From assembly GCF_004834005.1 (NCBI RefSeq), contig NZ_STFF01000007.1:310001-374000 (forward strand): a stretch of DNA of 64,000 nucleotides, read 5' to 3'. The stretch comes from Niastella caeni. GTDB taxonomy: Bacteria; Bacteroidota; Bacteroidia; Chitinophagales; Chitinophagaceae. The notes under the pieces were generated by a model, which saw only the letters and a list, made by a program, of their open reading frames with translations, was not told the origin of the DNA and ran no database searches. Made by a program: the position numbers and the translations under genes. This document shows positions 23,314-32,478 of this stretch, in pieces. The stretch's first letter is position 1, and the number at the start of each line of letters is the position of its first letter.

Positions 23314-26300
23314 TTACAACTTCACAAATTTTATATACACCATTTCTCCATTCTTCTTTTTCAAAATAACAATATACAGCCCGGCCTTTAGGGAAGCAGT
23401 ATGGAGCGTTACCTGCTTTTGTGCGGCTATTGATTGAACCTGTATTTTCTGGCGGCCTTCCACGCCTGAGATCTCCAGCATTTGCCACTGGTCGCTTAGT
23501 CTTAGGCCATCAATGATCAGATACGTGTTAACGGGATTCGGCCAACTTGAAATACCATAGTAGGCAGCTGGTACAGGATCAATTCCGGTAACTGTATTTA
23601 CCTTAAATGTAACCGGTTCACTTTGTGCTGTTACGGCATCACCACAATTGGTAGCAGTTTGTGCCACGCAGCGGATCTTATCACCTGTTTTTTTAGGTGT
23701 GTAATTCACTGTTCTGGTAACGGCGCCGGTGATGGTCTGCCAGTTGTGGGTCGCAGTGCTGTCCTGCCATAAGTAGCTCGTCACGCCATGTCCATTCACC
23801 AGGCTGGCGGTAACAGTTATAATGGTGTCTTGTGGTACTTCGGTGGGGGCCGTTATACTGATGGTGGGAATAATTGCCCTGTCAACGATCATCGTCACTT
23901 TATTACTTTCCGCCACAGGGGGCCTGGCGCAATCGGCATTGGATGTCATTGCCACATACACCTGATCACCATCCGCCATCGAATTGCTTCTATATATGTT
24001 GCTGTTAGTTCCTACGTTGTTCCCGTTTACTTTCCATTGCCATAGGGGAGTGGTTCCGCCACCATATCCCTGCGCAGTAAATGTTACCTGTGGCGTACCG
24101 CAGATGTTTGTGTTTGATGCAGAAACAGCAACGGATGGTGTAATGATCGACTTCGGCATAGCCCTAAGCACGTTGCTGGTGTCGCCCCCCTTTGTCTGGC
24201 AAACGGCATTGCTGAACATCATTACATAAATATCCGTTTGGCTGGTAATAAAGGCTGTCGTATAGCTATTATTGTAAGTAGTGGCTGCTAATACACCGCC
24301 TTTGATCCATTTATACAATGGCCTTGTGCCGCCATCGACCGGCGTAGCCGTATAGGTAACCGTATCGCCTTCACAAAAAACAAGCGGACCGTTAATAGTG
24401 ACCTGTGGAACCGCCACCGGCGTTACGTTCATGGTAATGACGTTGCTTGTAGCTGTAGCAGGCGATGCGCAGGAAGCGCTGCTGGTGAGCCGAACGCTTA
24501 CCTGGTCCCCTTGCTGCACATTAGTGGAAAAAACGCTCGTATCCGTGCCGGCATTCACCCCATTCACCAGCCATTGATAAGCAGGATCGGCTCCGCCGTA
24601 TAAAGGAACAGCAGTAAAGACGGCCGCACCGGCACACACCGAAGTGCTGCCGGTAATTACATTCACTGCAGGTGTTAACGAACTGCTGATCGAAACCTCA
24701 ACCGTATCGCGGACTATTTGGGTACCATTGGTTACTTCTATGAAATAAGTGGTGGATGCCGCAGGATTAACCACGGGCGCAGGTGAGCTGGAAGTAAATC
24801 CTGCCGGACTGGAAGTCCAGTTATAGATATGATTGGGGTTGCCATCCCGGCCAATCGTTACAGTATCGCCGGTACAAATTGATGTGTCGGCTCCTGCACG
24901 GGCTACCGGCGTGTTCTGGTATTCATAAGCACCGAGGTCAACTTTATTCAACGCAATACGGGCGTCACCCAAAATATCAACTGGTATATTTTGAACGGCT
25001 GCATTTTGTCCGTAATTAATGGCGGCAGAAGCATAATGCAATTGCAATCCATCATCTTTTGTAAGCCAAATGCCATCAGGCCCTTTGGGATCGTTCACTG
25101 CCAGGAACCCGGGGTCAACAGCTATGAGGCTGTCGTTAGTTAATGGACCGCGGCTATACTGTAATATGCAATTGGATGCGATACTATACCCTTTATAGTT
25201 GATGTCGGCGCCGGAGTTGTTGGTATAATTCCCGGCCAGGTTTCCATTGAAAATGCAATTTTTAAATCGCGCAGCATGCAATCCATCATAGTACAAACCG
25301 CCCCCGGCCATGTCAGGCGCATTGGTAGAGGTGGCTTTATTTTCCACAAAGCTGCAGTTCGTAACGTTGGCGTATCCGGCAGTGCTTCCGATGAATAATC
25401 CGCCGCCTATGCCATTTGCATTCGTGGCAGTTGTATAATTTTTGTAGAATACGGAATTGCTGATGTCGCATCCTGCGTTTACACCTATTGCACCACCATT
25501 ACTATATGAATAATTGTTCTCAAAAACGGAACCGGTCAGGTGCAGATACCCTTTTGAGTAAAGCGCCCCGCCTTCATTGGTGCTTGAATTGCGGGTGAAA
25601 GTACAGCCGCTTACAGTGGTTCGCGAAAGTGAAGTGATGCTTACACCACCGCCATAAGGGGATGACCGGTTGTTTATAAACCGGCAATTATAGATCCCGG
25701 TATTGCTATACAAAACACACATGCCAGCCCCGCCTGCAGCATTTACCGCAATGCCACCTGAATTATATCCATCCCGTATCTCAAAACCATCGATATGCAC
25801 ACTATCGGTAACTGCATTTACAAATACGATCAACCCCGAATTGTCGAGTGAATCGGTAACATCGCCAATATTACCACTTAAGATCGTTGGATGCTTTACC
25901 GCATCGCGGTTCGCTTCAGTTGGGTTACCGGTGGCCGGGTATCCGCCATACAAAGCTAACGGGTGGCTTATAACAAAGGAGCTGTCTCTTTTACTTACGG
26001 CAGGCTTATAGGTGCCGGCAGCCACCCGTATGGTGTCTGCACAGGCATTGCATAATGCAGCCTGCAGATCGGGATAAGCATCGTTCCAACTGGCGCCCGT
26101 GTTATTGCCGCTGGCGGCACTGTTCACATAATAGCTGCCTGTGTTGCTGGCCGAGTGCTGCAATTCATAGGCTCCCATGTCTATCACTGCATTGGCAATA
26201 CGCTGATTGTTCAACACATCGGTAGCAAGGATGGTGCCCAGGGCGCTGTTACCGGTATTTACAGCCGGCGAACATACAGCCAATTGCAAACCGTCATCGG

Positions 26301-28764
26301 CGGTAAAGAGCCGGCCATCGGGGCCCAAAATATAGTCGAGCCGATTGAACCGCGGCACTTTTCCCACAATATTGCCATTCTGCCCATGGGTCCCATAATT
26401 CTGGGTGAGGCAATTTGTGAGTATTGATGATGAATTGGCGGGTGGATTAAAAATATTTTGCTGGTCGGCAATATCCTTCTCTCCGGGGTTTAGTTTGGCC
26501 GGCCAGAAAATGGTATTGTTGGCCCGGAATACAGAACTATCGTCATTGGTCACCAGTTCCTCGCGTGCCGTAATATCCAATGGTGAATTAGGCGCGAAAT
26601 AGGTGTTCACTACTGTACAGTTGTTCACCAGGGGCGTACTGCGCTTGTTCCACATAAACCGTCCGTGCACACTTAAGCAGTTATTAATAACCGGGGCCGA
26701 CTGGTTGAGGTTACGCATCACCAGCTTGCTGCTGTCGAATAAACATTTATTGAAGACCAGGTGGCTATTGTCGTTATATATGGCTGGCGTACTGCCGTCT
26801 GTTTGAATATTTCGAAAGATGGAATTTGTTACAAGACCTGTTGTGTTGGCGGTATTACGCAGGAGCGGCACACGATTATTGTAAGCCCTGAAAATACAAT
26901 TGTTAAGCGTAAGTACGGTGGCGTAGGTGCTCATAAAAACGGCATCCGCATTCGAAATATCTTTCCAGAACAGGCAACTGTCGAAAGTGGCTGACGAGTT
27001 GTTCAGCGATATGCCGTCTGAAGCCACACCATATGCGCGGAAGTTACACCAGGCAAAAACCGTGTTTGAATTTCCTCCACAACCTACAGCAGTACCCCCG
27101 GCTTCAGAAAAGCCGGTATTGAATTCACACCTGTACACATACGGCGTACATGCCTCGCCGATGGCCAGGCCTGTTACCCTGATCCCCTGTGAAGCATCGA
27201 CCCTGAAGTCGCAGTTCATTATCGTGAGGCTTGCGCCATATCTAACCGAAACGGCATGCACGTTGCTGCTGTTATCACTGCTTGCCCAATTTGTGAACTT
27301 TATGCCATCGAGCAGGGTAGTGGAATCGGTACGATAAATTTTTAACACCGGTGAATAATTACCGGTTGACGCTTTCGAATAGTTGCCCTTCAGGATGGTA
27401 GGGTAGCGCCATGGATCTCTGTCTGCATTCGACGGGTTACCCGTTGCCGGATAACCACCCATAAGTACCTTGCCCGATTCAAGGGAAAAAACACTATCTG
27501 TATAGGAGTTCGGTGTTAGATAAGTGCCGGCAGCTATTTTTATGGTATCGGCACAATACAACATAGCCTGCTGTAAAGAGGTGAATGCATTTGCCCAGGT
27601 ACTGCCGTCACCGGTGCCTGTGTTTGCTGCGCTGTTGTTTACATAAACGGTTTTCAGATGCGAACCAGGCGCCTGCTGCATTTCATAGGCGCCCAGGTCA
27701 ACGGTGCCTGCATTGAATATACGGGGATTGCCAATTATGTCGGTGGTTATTGATCCCAACAGGCTGTTGTTGCCGTAATTCAGTGCGGGCGAACAGGGGA
27801 CTGTTAGCTGCAGGCCATCATCGGCCGTGAAAAATTTATTGTCTGCACCAGCTGGTTGCTGTTGGTTCAGGAACCGGGGATGCTGATTCGTTAGCAGGGT
27901 ATTTATGTTGCTATCGAAATAAGTTTGGGTAATGGAATGGCTTGCAACGATGGTATGATTATAGGAATTGATATCTGCATTCTCGAACCGGTTACCTTGC
28001 AGGTTGCCCCAGAAAATGCTGTTTTTGATCTGAATAGAACCGGTGCCGGTACCCATGATGGTGAGGCCCGTATTGTTTACCAGGGTGCAGTTGTAGATGG
28101 CCAGCGTGGCATTTTCGTTTTTTATAACTTGTGAATACCCATAATTGCTGGCAATTACACAATTGTAAAAAGCGGTATTCGCATTTGTCGTATTATAAAC
28201 CGGACTTTCATCGTTCCTGCTAAGAACACAATTGATGAATGTAGCCTGGCTATTGTTAATATAAACTGCATTTCCCCAGCTATTTTCGAATACGGTGTTT
28301 TTTACAAGAACGGTGGCAGCATTTACAATTTTTAAACCGCCTGTTCGTGAGCATTTCATTATGAACCCATCGATCACAACAGCATTGGCGATATTCTGTA
28401 GTAAGAGCACATTATCAGGAGTTCCGTTAGTTCCGCCATCACCACTAAGTATAGTAGGGTGGGTTACCCAATTGCGTTGTGCATCAGTAGGGTTGCCTGT
28501 ATTCGGATATCCTCCCAATATAGTAATTCCCTCGTGAATACGGTAGCTATAGAGGCTGCCCGACGATACATTATCATAAATGGCTTCAGCAACTAAAACG
28601 GTGTCGCCGGCTAGACCCAGCTCTACGCCAGCAGTAAGTTTTGTGTAGGCGTTTACCCACGAAGTTCCATTATTATTACCTATGGCCAATGGGTTCACAT
28701 AGATCCTCTTGGCAAAACAGGTAGAGGATGCCATAAGCAGCATGAACAGTAAAAATTTTCTCAT
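23314..28764 (-). CDS. Giant secreted beta-helix protein with T9SS tail (1816 aa)
   Basis: A 1816-residue surface or secreted protein. After the signal peptide (MRKFLLFMLLMASSTCFA) three right-handed beta-helix modules follow in tandem. They open with RIYVNPLAIGNNNGTSWVNA, KTVYVNNSAANTGTGDGSTW and GSYYVNSAASGNNTGASWND, and each closes with a choice-of-anchor-Q-like block (SPALNYGNNSLLG, SPAVNTGNSALGT, SAAINYGQNAAVQ). Several Ig/PKD-like modules follow (about 1240-1720), with CAGAAVFTAVPLYGG, CEGDTVTYTATPVDGG and CGTPQVTFTAQGYGGG repeats. A type A sorting domain (SSWPNPVNTYLIIDGL ... LKAGLYIVILKKKNGE) closes the protein. The pectate-lyase-like helices suggest polysaccharide binding or adhesion; no catalytic residues can be named. 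Confidence 0.88.
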   Translation of the reverse strand: MRKFLLFMLLMASSTCFAKRIYVNPLAIGNNNGTSWVNAYTKLTAGVELGLAGDTVLVAEAIYDNVSSGSLYSYRIHEGITILGGYPNTGNPTDAQRNWVTHPTILSGDGGTNGTPDNVLLLQNIANAVVIDGFIMKCSRTGGLKIVNAATVLVKNTVFENSWGNAVYINNSQATFINCVLSRNDESPVYNTTNANTAFYNCVIASNYGYSQVIKNENATLAIYNCTLVNNTGLTIMGTGTGSIQIKNSIFWGNLQGNRFENADINSYNHTIVASHSITQTYFDSNINTLLTNQHPRFLNQQQPAGADNKFFTADDGLQLTVPCSPALNYGNNSLLGSITTDIIGNPRIFNAGTVDLGAYEMQQAPGSHLKTVYVNNSAANTGTGDGSTWANAFTSLQQAMLYCADTIKIAAGTYLTPNSYTDSVFSLESGKVLMGGYPATGNPSNADRDPWRYPTILKGNYSKASTGNYSPVLKIYRTDSTTLLDGIKFTNWASSDNSSNVHAVSVRYGASLTIMNCDFRVDASQGIRVTGLAIGEACTPYVYRCEFNTGFSEAGGTAVGCGGNSNTVFAWCNFRAYGVASDGISLNNSSATFDSCLFWKDISNADAVFMSTYATVLTLNNCIFRAYNNRVPLLRNTANTTGLVTNSIFRNIQTDGSTPAIYNDNSHLVFNKCLFDSSKLVMRNLNQSAPVINNCLSVHGRFMWNKRSTPLVNNCTVVNTYFAPNSPLDITAREELVTNDDSSVFRANNTIFWPAKLNPGEKDIADQQNIFNPPANSSSILTNCLTQNYGTHGQNGNIVGKVPRFNRLDYILGPDGRLFTADDGLQLAVCSPAVNTGNSALGTILATDVLNNQRIANAVIDMGAYELQHSASNTGSYYVNSAASGNNTGASWNDAYPDLQAALCNACADTIRVAAGTYKPAVSKRDSSFVISHPLALYGGYPATGNPTEANRDAVKHPTILSGNIGDVTDSLDNSGLIVFVNAVTDSVHIDGFEIRDGYNSGGIAVNAAGGAGMCVLYSNTGIYNCRFINNRSSPYGGGVSITSLSRTTVSGCTFTRNSSTNEGGALYSKGYLHLTGSVFENNYSYSNGGAIGVNAGCDISNSVFYKNYTTATNANGIGGGLFIGSTAGYANVTNCSFVENKATSTNAPDMAGGGLYYDGLHAARFKNCIFNGNLAGNYTNNSGADINYKGYSIASNCILQYSRGPLTNDSLIAVDPGFLAVNDPKGPDGIWLTKDDGLQLHYASAAINYGQNAAVQNIPVDILGDARIALNKVDLGAYEYQNTPVARAGADTSICTGDTVTIGRDGNPNHIYNWTSSPAGFTSSSPAPVVNPAASTTYFIEVTNGTQIVRDTVEVSISSSLTPAVNVITGSTSVCAGAAVFTAVPLYGGADPAYQWLVNGVNAGTDTSVFSTNVQQGDQVSVRLTSSASCASPATATSNVITMNVTPVAVPQVTINGPLVFCEGDTVTYTATPVDGGTRPLYKWIKGGVLAATTYNNSYTTAFITSQTDIYVMMFSNAVCQTKGGDTSNVLRAMPKSIITPSVAVSASNTNICGTPQVTFTAQGYGGGTTPLWQWKVNGNNVGTNSNIYRSNSMADGDQVYVAMTSNADCARPPVAESNKVTMIVDRAIIPTISITAPTEVPQDTIITVTASLVNGHGVTSYLWQDSTATHNWQTITGAVTRTVNYTPKKTGDKIRCVAQTATNCGDAVTAQSEPVTFKVNTVTGIDPVPAAYYGISSWPNPVNTYLIIDGLRLSDQWQMLEISGVEGRQKIQVQSIAAQKQVTLHTASLKAGLYIVILKKKNGEMVYIKFVKL

Positions 28765-28883
28765 AGCTTAGACGGCAATTCCGTTATAAAGGTTTTTGGG
28801 AAAAAAGCGGATTACCATCACTCAAATCTACAATCTTTCACCTGTTTTTTACAATGCTCCTTCCTTCACCCATCATAGCCATT

Positions 28884-29504
28884 TTATATATGATCTATGC
28901 GTATCCATCGCATGCCAGCGGCCTCAGCAGCCTGCACACCCGCCTGCCCGTCTTCAAAGACGAGGCACCGGGAAGGGTCAACACCTAAACGCTCCGCTGC
29001 ATGTAAAAAAGGATCGGGGTAAGGTTTGCCCCGGGATGTTTCACCGGCGCATACCAATACTTCTACAAGCGAGGTAATACCGAGTTGCTGAAGGGTGGTG
29101 GAAACTGAGACCCGGCTGCCACCAGACACTACACCGATACGAACCTTTTGGGCATGTGCTTTCAGATGTGCTACCACAAATTCGATAGGCTTTGTATCAG
29201 CGATAAAAGTTTCCTCATACAATTGGTTCTTTAGCTGCGTAAAATTGGCCGGGTTAAAACTACCATCATACCGTTTCCTGATCTCCTCCGCAACCTGAAT
29301 AATAGGCCAGCCTGCCAGTTCATCGATAATTGTATCATCCAGCGCAAACCCATACATAAGCGCTGCTGCGCGGTAAGAGGCCTTGTGCCCGCCCATGTTA
29401 TCAGCAAGTGTTCCATCACAATCATACAGAAAGGCATCATAATCCCCGTTGCTCAGCCCGGTAAGGATCGTTTGTTTTTTTGTTACAATAGAAGCACCGT
29501 TCAT
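28884..29504 (-). CDS. HAD-family hydrolase, beta-phosphoglucomutase-like
   Basis: A 206-residue HAD phosphatase. Motif I is DCDGTLADN near residue 28, motif II VVSGGSR, and motif IV FEDGQAGVQAAEAAGM. A helical cap lies between I and II, as in the PGMB/phosphonatase subgroup. It starts 9 bp after the phosphorylceramide synthase candidate and is the last gene of the long lipid operon. It could dephosphorylate a sugar or inositol phosphate in that pathway, for example the inositol-3-phosphate made upstream. That is a guess from position. Confidence 0.85.
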   Translation of the reverse strand: MNGASIVTKKQTILTGLSNGDYDAFLYDCDGTLADNMGGHKASYRAAALMYGFALDDTIIDELAGWPIIQVAEEIRKRYDGSFNPANFTQLKNQLYEETFIADTKPIEFVVAHLKAHAQKVRIGVVSGGSRVSVSTTLQQLGITSLVEVLVCAGETSRGKPYPDPFLHAAERLGVDPSRCLVFEDGQAGVQAAEAAGMRWIRIDHI

Positions 29505-29513
29505 ACCAATCTA

Positions 29514-30446
29514 TTAAATAATTTTATGCAAATAAGAATCAAAGAACCTGGAGAACCATCCTGGCCTGTGAACACCGCGCTCCACCAGGAAAATGCCTGC
29601 CGCTGCACAACAAATACCCGCCAGTACGTCGAGCACATAATGATGACTGGTATATACAGCCGAACACCAGATGCCTGCCATGATCACGGCAAAAACAATA
29701 CTGGCAAACCGGTACCGCCCTTTTAAGCCATAAAACAATACGATCACCGGGTAGGAAGAATGTAAAGAAGGCATGGCAGCAAAAACATTCGATCCCTTGG
29801 CGTACAAAGATCGAAAAACCGGAACACCCACCAGTTCGTCGAACCGGTTCAGTCCGGCCGTATTGCCGGGCGTAGACGCGATAAATTTAAATTGATGTTC
29901 CTGTACATACCAGGGTGGGGCCGCCGGGTAAATATAATACATAACAAAACCGATCATATTCACCACGAAGAACGCCAGGGCGAACCGCAGGAACAAAGGC
30001 CGGTTCCTGAAGAATAAATAAGAAGCAAACAACAGGGGCACCGGTACCCAGCACAAATAAAAGAGGCCACTTAGCAAATCGCCGGCTATGGTGTGATGTT
30101 GCCGGAAAAATTCATTGGGGGTAATGGTCCCTGTTGCAGTAGTAATACCGAACAAATGTTTTTCAGTGTTGTACAATTCGCCAATATGCACATGCCCGAA
30201 AGTATAATTGGGAAAGGCTTTCATGTAATCAAAAATGATCCAGTACACGATAAAGATCGAAAACCCGGTAATAAACTTCCGCGTAATGCCGGAAGCATAA
30301 TACAACCCGTTGAATAGGGCGATCAATACCAGTTGATCGGTCTTGAAGCCTACCAGCCATACAGACAGCAACAGGTATACTGCAGCTATAAGCGTAGTGA
30401 TTATAACAGTTCGGGGAGCAAAGGGAACAGGAACAGATCTAAGCAT
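29514..30446 (-). CDS. Inositol phosphorylceramide synthase candidate (PAP2/AUR1-like)
   Basis: A membrane protein of about 310 residues with several hydrophobic segments. I start it at the ATG at 30446, 2 bp after the preceding stop; a longer frame to 30494 would overlap that gene. The lipid-phosphatase motifs are present: PSLHSSYP (catalytic His) and SHHYVLDVLAG (second His and Asp). Yeast AUR1 and its bacterial relatives use the same motifs to move inositol phosphate from phosphatidylinositol to ceramide. In Bacteroides thetaiotaomicron a homologous cluster makes inositol sphingolipids. Neighbouring inositol-phosphate synthase and ceramide genes make this assignment strong. Confidence 0.82.
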   Translation of the reverse strand: MLRSVPVPFAPRTVIITTLIAAVYLLLSVWLVGFKTDQLVLIALFNGLYYASGITRKFITGFSIFIVYWIIFDYMKAFPNYTFGHVHIGELYNTEKHLFGITTATGTITPNEFFRQHHTIAGDLLSGLFYLCWVPVPLLFASYLFFRNRPLFLRFALAFFVVNMIGFVMYYIYPAAPPWYVQEHQFKFIASTPGNTAGLNRFDELVGVPVFRSLYAKGSNVFAAMPSLHSSYPVIVLFYGLKGRYRFASIVFAVIMAGIWCSAVYTSHHYVLDVLAGICCAAAGIFLVERGVHRPGWFSRFFDSYLHKII

Positions 30447-30448
30447 GA

Positions 30449-31075
30449 TTACTTTTTCTTCTTGGGAAAACCGGATTGAAAAATAACATCCCACAGGGAG
30501 GAGCTTACACCATATCCCTTTGTGGGGTCATCGTAATGATGAAGCATGTGATGCTGCTTTACCCGCTTCATCAGCCTGCTTTTGAAATTATAATGATGCA
30601 TGGCATAATGCATCATGTCGTACACCAGGTAGCCGGCAACAAAACCGGCAAAGAAAGGATATAAGTAGGTTTTATTCGTAAACACCAGTGAAAACAAAAG
30701 ATAAAAACCTGCAGCCAGTGGAATGCTGGCAGAAGGCGGCATCACCAGCCGCTTTGCATCTTTCGGGTAATCGTGATGCACGCCGTGGAAAATAAAATGG
30801 ATCCGCTTTCCCCAGGCGGAAGATGGCTCAAAATGAAAAACAAAGCGGTGCAGCACGTACTCAGTGATCGTCCATACCACTAACCCCGCAGCCACCAGCA
30901 AAAAATAATGAACTATTGAAATGTTTTTATCAAAAGCCAGCCATGTCATAACGGCAATAACGGGAACATAAATAAAAAGCGGCACGGAGAAATGCACCTT
31001 CGACAATGCTTCCATCCAGTTGCTCCTGAACATCCTAACAGACTCGGTAGTATTAGAAACATACAGTTTTTTCAT
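30449..31075 (-). CDS. Fatty acid hydroxylase (sterol desaturase superfamily)
   Basis: A 208-residue integral membrane di-iron hydroxylase. The His-rich clusters are all visible: YVLHRFVFHFE, HGVHHDYPKD, MHYAMHHYNF and QHHMLHHYDD, with hydrophobic hairpins between them. The pattern and size fit the ceramide fatty acid 2-hydroxylase (Scs7/FA2H-like) branch. It would add a hydroxyl to the N-acyl chain of the sphingolipid made by this operon. It lies 2 bp before the phosphorylceramide synthase gene. Confidence 0.85.
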   Translation of the reverse strand: MKKLYVSNTTESVRMFRSNWMEALSKVHFSVPLFIYVPVIAVMTWLAFDKNISIVHYFLLVAAGLVVWTITEYVLHRFVFHFEPSSAWGKRIHFIFHGVHHDYPKDAKRLVMPPSASIPLAAGFYLLFSLVFTNKTYLYPFFAGFVAGYLVYDMMHYAMHHYNFKSRLMKRVKQHHMLHHYDDPTKGYGVSSSLWDVIFQSGFPKKKK

Positions 31076-31129
31076 AGCGAATAAAAATAAGTACTTAGGT
31101 TAAGTACAATAATTATGGACTAAACTTTA

Positions 31130-31205
31130 AGTTACCAGTTGCCGGTTGCCAGTTTCCGGGGAGGCCTGTGTTTTAAATTTCCCGGTAACAGGTACCTGGT
31201 AACCG
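31130..31205. repeat. Intergenic repeat of GGTTGCCAGT / GGTAACCGGG words
   Basis: The spacer between the hydroxylase and DUF4833 genes consists of near-repeats: CCAGTTGCCGGTTGCCAGTTTCC, then CCCGGTAACAGG and CTGGTAACCGGG. The halves are partly complementary and can form a hairpin. It is of the same general kind as the repeats at 1.43, 35.23 and 35.52 kb. Confidence 0.45.
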
Positions 31206-31209
31206 GGAA

Positions 31210-31758
31210 CTATTTCTCTTTGATCTCACTTTTCAGCACCTTCTTACGTTCAGCAACAGGCTTATTGGTGTACGGGTCTATGCCGCTTACCTCGAAATAT
31301 TCTATTTCAGGCGACCACATAGAGCCGCCCGTGATCTTTACAAAAATGCTCTTGAGTATCACCATCTTCTTGTTAATGGACGCATAGATCCTGAATTGTT
31401 TATCTGCCCCTTTTATCAGGTACATGGTATAGCCTGCGTAAGAAACCAATCGCACCCGGTAACTGCTGTCTGGTAGCTGCTTTATTTTCACCCCATAAGC
31501 AAACGCGCGTTGAATAAAGCTCAGTTCGGCCCTTTGGCCCTGCTCGGCATATCTTATCCAGAAAACATGTATCGGGTTACTTTCATTCAGTTTCCCATTC
31601 TTATAATTGAGCTCATATACGATCGTATTGGTATTGGAGGTTCGCTGCAAATAAAACAGTTGATGGGCATTATCTGCCGGCACAGGGAATCCTTCCTGCG
31701 CTGCTGCATATAAAGACAATAGGCTGCACAACACCATCCCGAAAATGCGTTGTCTCAT
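31210..31758 (-). CDS. DUF4833 protein
   Basis: A 182-residue exported protein with a signal peptide (MVLCSLLSLYAAAQ). It matches DUF4833, a family with no assigned activity: FYLQRTSNTNTIVYELNY, then NPIHVFWIRYAEQGQ and GYTMYLIKGADKQFRIYASI. Family members often sit beside CDP-alcohol phosphotransferases in Bacteroidota, as here (2-bp spacer), which suggests a role in envelope lipid assembly or transport. That role is inferred from position. Confidence 0.78.
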   Translation of the reverse strand: MRQRIFGMVLCSLLSLYAAAQEGFPVPADNAHQLFYLQRTSNTNTIVYELNYKNGKLNESNPIHVFWIRYAEQGQRAELSFIQRAFAYGVKIKQLPDSSYRVRLVSYAGYTMYLIKGADKQFRIYASINKKMVILKSIFVKITGGSMWSPEIEYFEVSGIDPYTNKPVAERKKVLKSEIKEK

Positions 31759-31760
31759 AC

Positions 31761-32462
31761 TTAATTATCAAGCGCTTTTTTTGCGTCCATCAACCTTTTA
31801 ATAGCGGTAACATTCGTTAAAACGGCCATTACGGTAATGGGTATTGTAAAAACTGACATTGTTTCAAACACATGGAAAGGAATGCCGGGTACACTCAGCT
31901 TATAATCACCACCAATAACTGAAGCCGTAATGCCACAGGCAATAGCCGATACGGCTGTTAACACCACTCTTTCCGGCCGCTGCATCAATCCGCCTTTGTT
32001 TTGAATTCCCAGTCCTTCACTCCGGGCGCGTGTATAGCTTACCATCATAGAGCCGATAAGGGCAATGAAAGCAAACAAAGAGCTCAGGAAATAGTGATGC
32101 GCCACCAGGTAATAACAAATGCCAAGGAACATAAACAGTTCGCTGTAGCGGTCAAGTACAGAATCGTACAAAGCGCCAAAGCGGGAGCTCATATTGCCTA
32201 TGCGCGCCACCTGCCCATCGAGCATATCGAACAGGCCGGCAAAGAGGATACCGGCGCCAGCCCAGCCAACATAAGAGAGATCTCCCCGGTTGCCTTCTTC
32301 GGCTCCCACAATAAATACCACAGCTACGCCAATATTCAACACAAGGCCGGTAGTGGTAATAAAATTCGGCGTCACGCCTGCTTTTACCAACCCGCGTACC
32401 GCAGGATCAATCACACTGTAAATATTTTTTTGCAAACGGTCACGTATAGCGATCTGGCTCAT
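31761..32462 (-). CDS. CDP-alcohol phosphatidyltransferase (phosphatidylinositol-phosphate synthase candidate)
   Basis: A 233-residue membrane enzyme with the CDP-alcohol phosphotransferase signature D-G-x2-A-R-x8-G-x3-D-x3-D in LDGQVARIGNMSSRFGALYD, then SVLDR, and several hydrophobic helices. It displaces CMP from CDP-diacylglycerol with a hydroxyl-bearing head group. With inositol-phosphate synthase and a PgpA-like phosphatase in the same operon, the likely product is phosphatidylinositol phosphate. That would be dephosphorylated to phosphatidylinositol and used by the AUR1-like enzyme. Family membership is clear; the head group is inferred. Confidence 0.85.
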   Translation of the reverse strand: MSQIAIRDRLQKNIYSVIDPAVRGLVKAGVTPNFITTTGLVLNIGVAVVFIVGAEEGNRGDLSYVGWAGAGILFAGLFDMLDGQVARIGNMSSRFGALYDSVLDRYSELFMFLGICYYLVAHHYFLSSLFAFIALIGSMMVSYTRARSEGLGIQNKGGLMQRPERVVLTAVSAIACGITASVIGGDYKLSVPGIPFHVFETMSVFTIPITVMAVLTNVTAIKRLMDAKKALDN

Positions 32463-32478
32463 AAAATAACTGTTTTAA

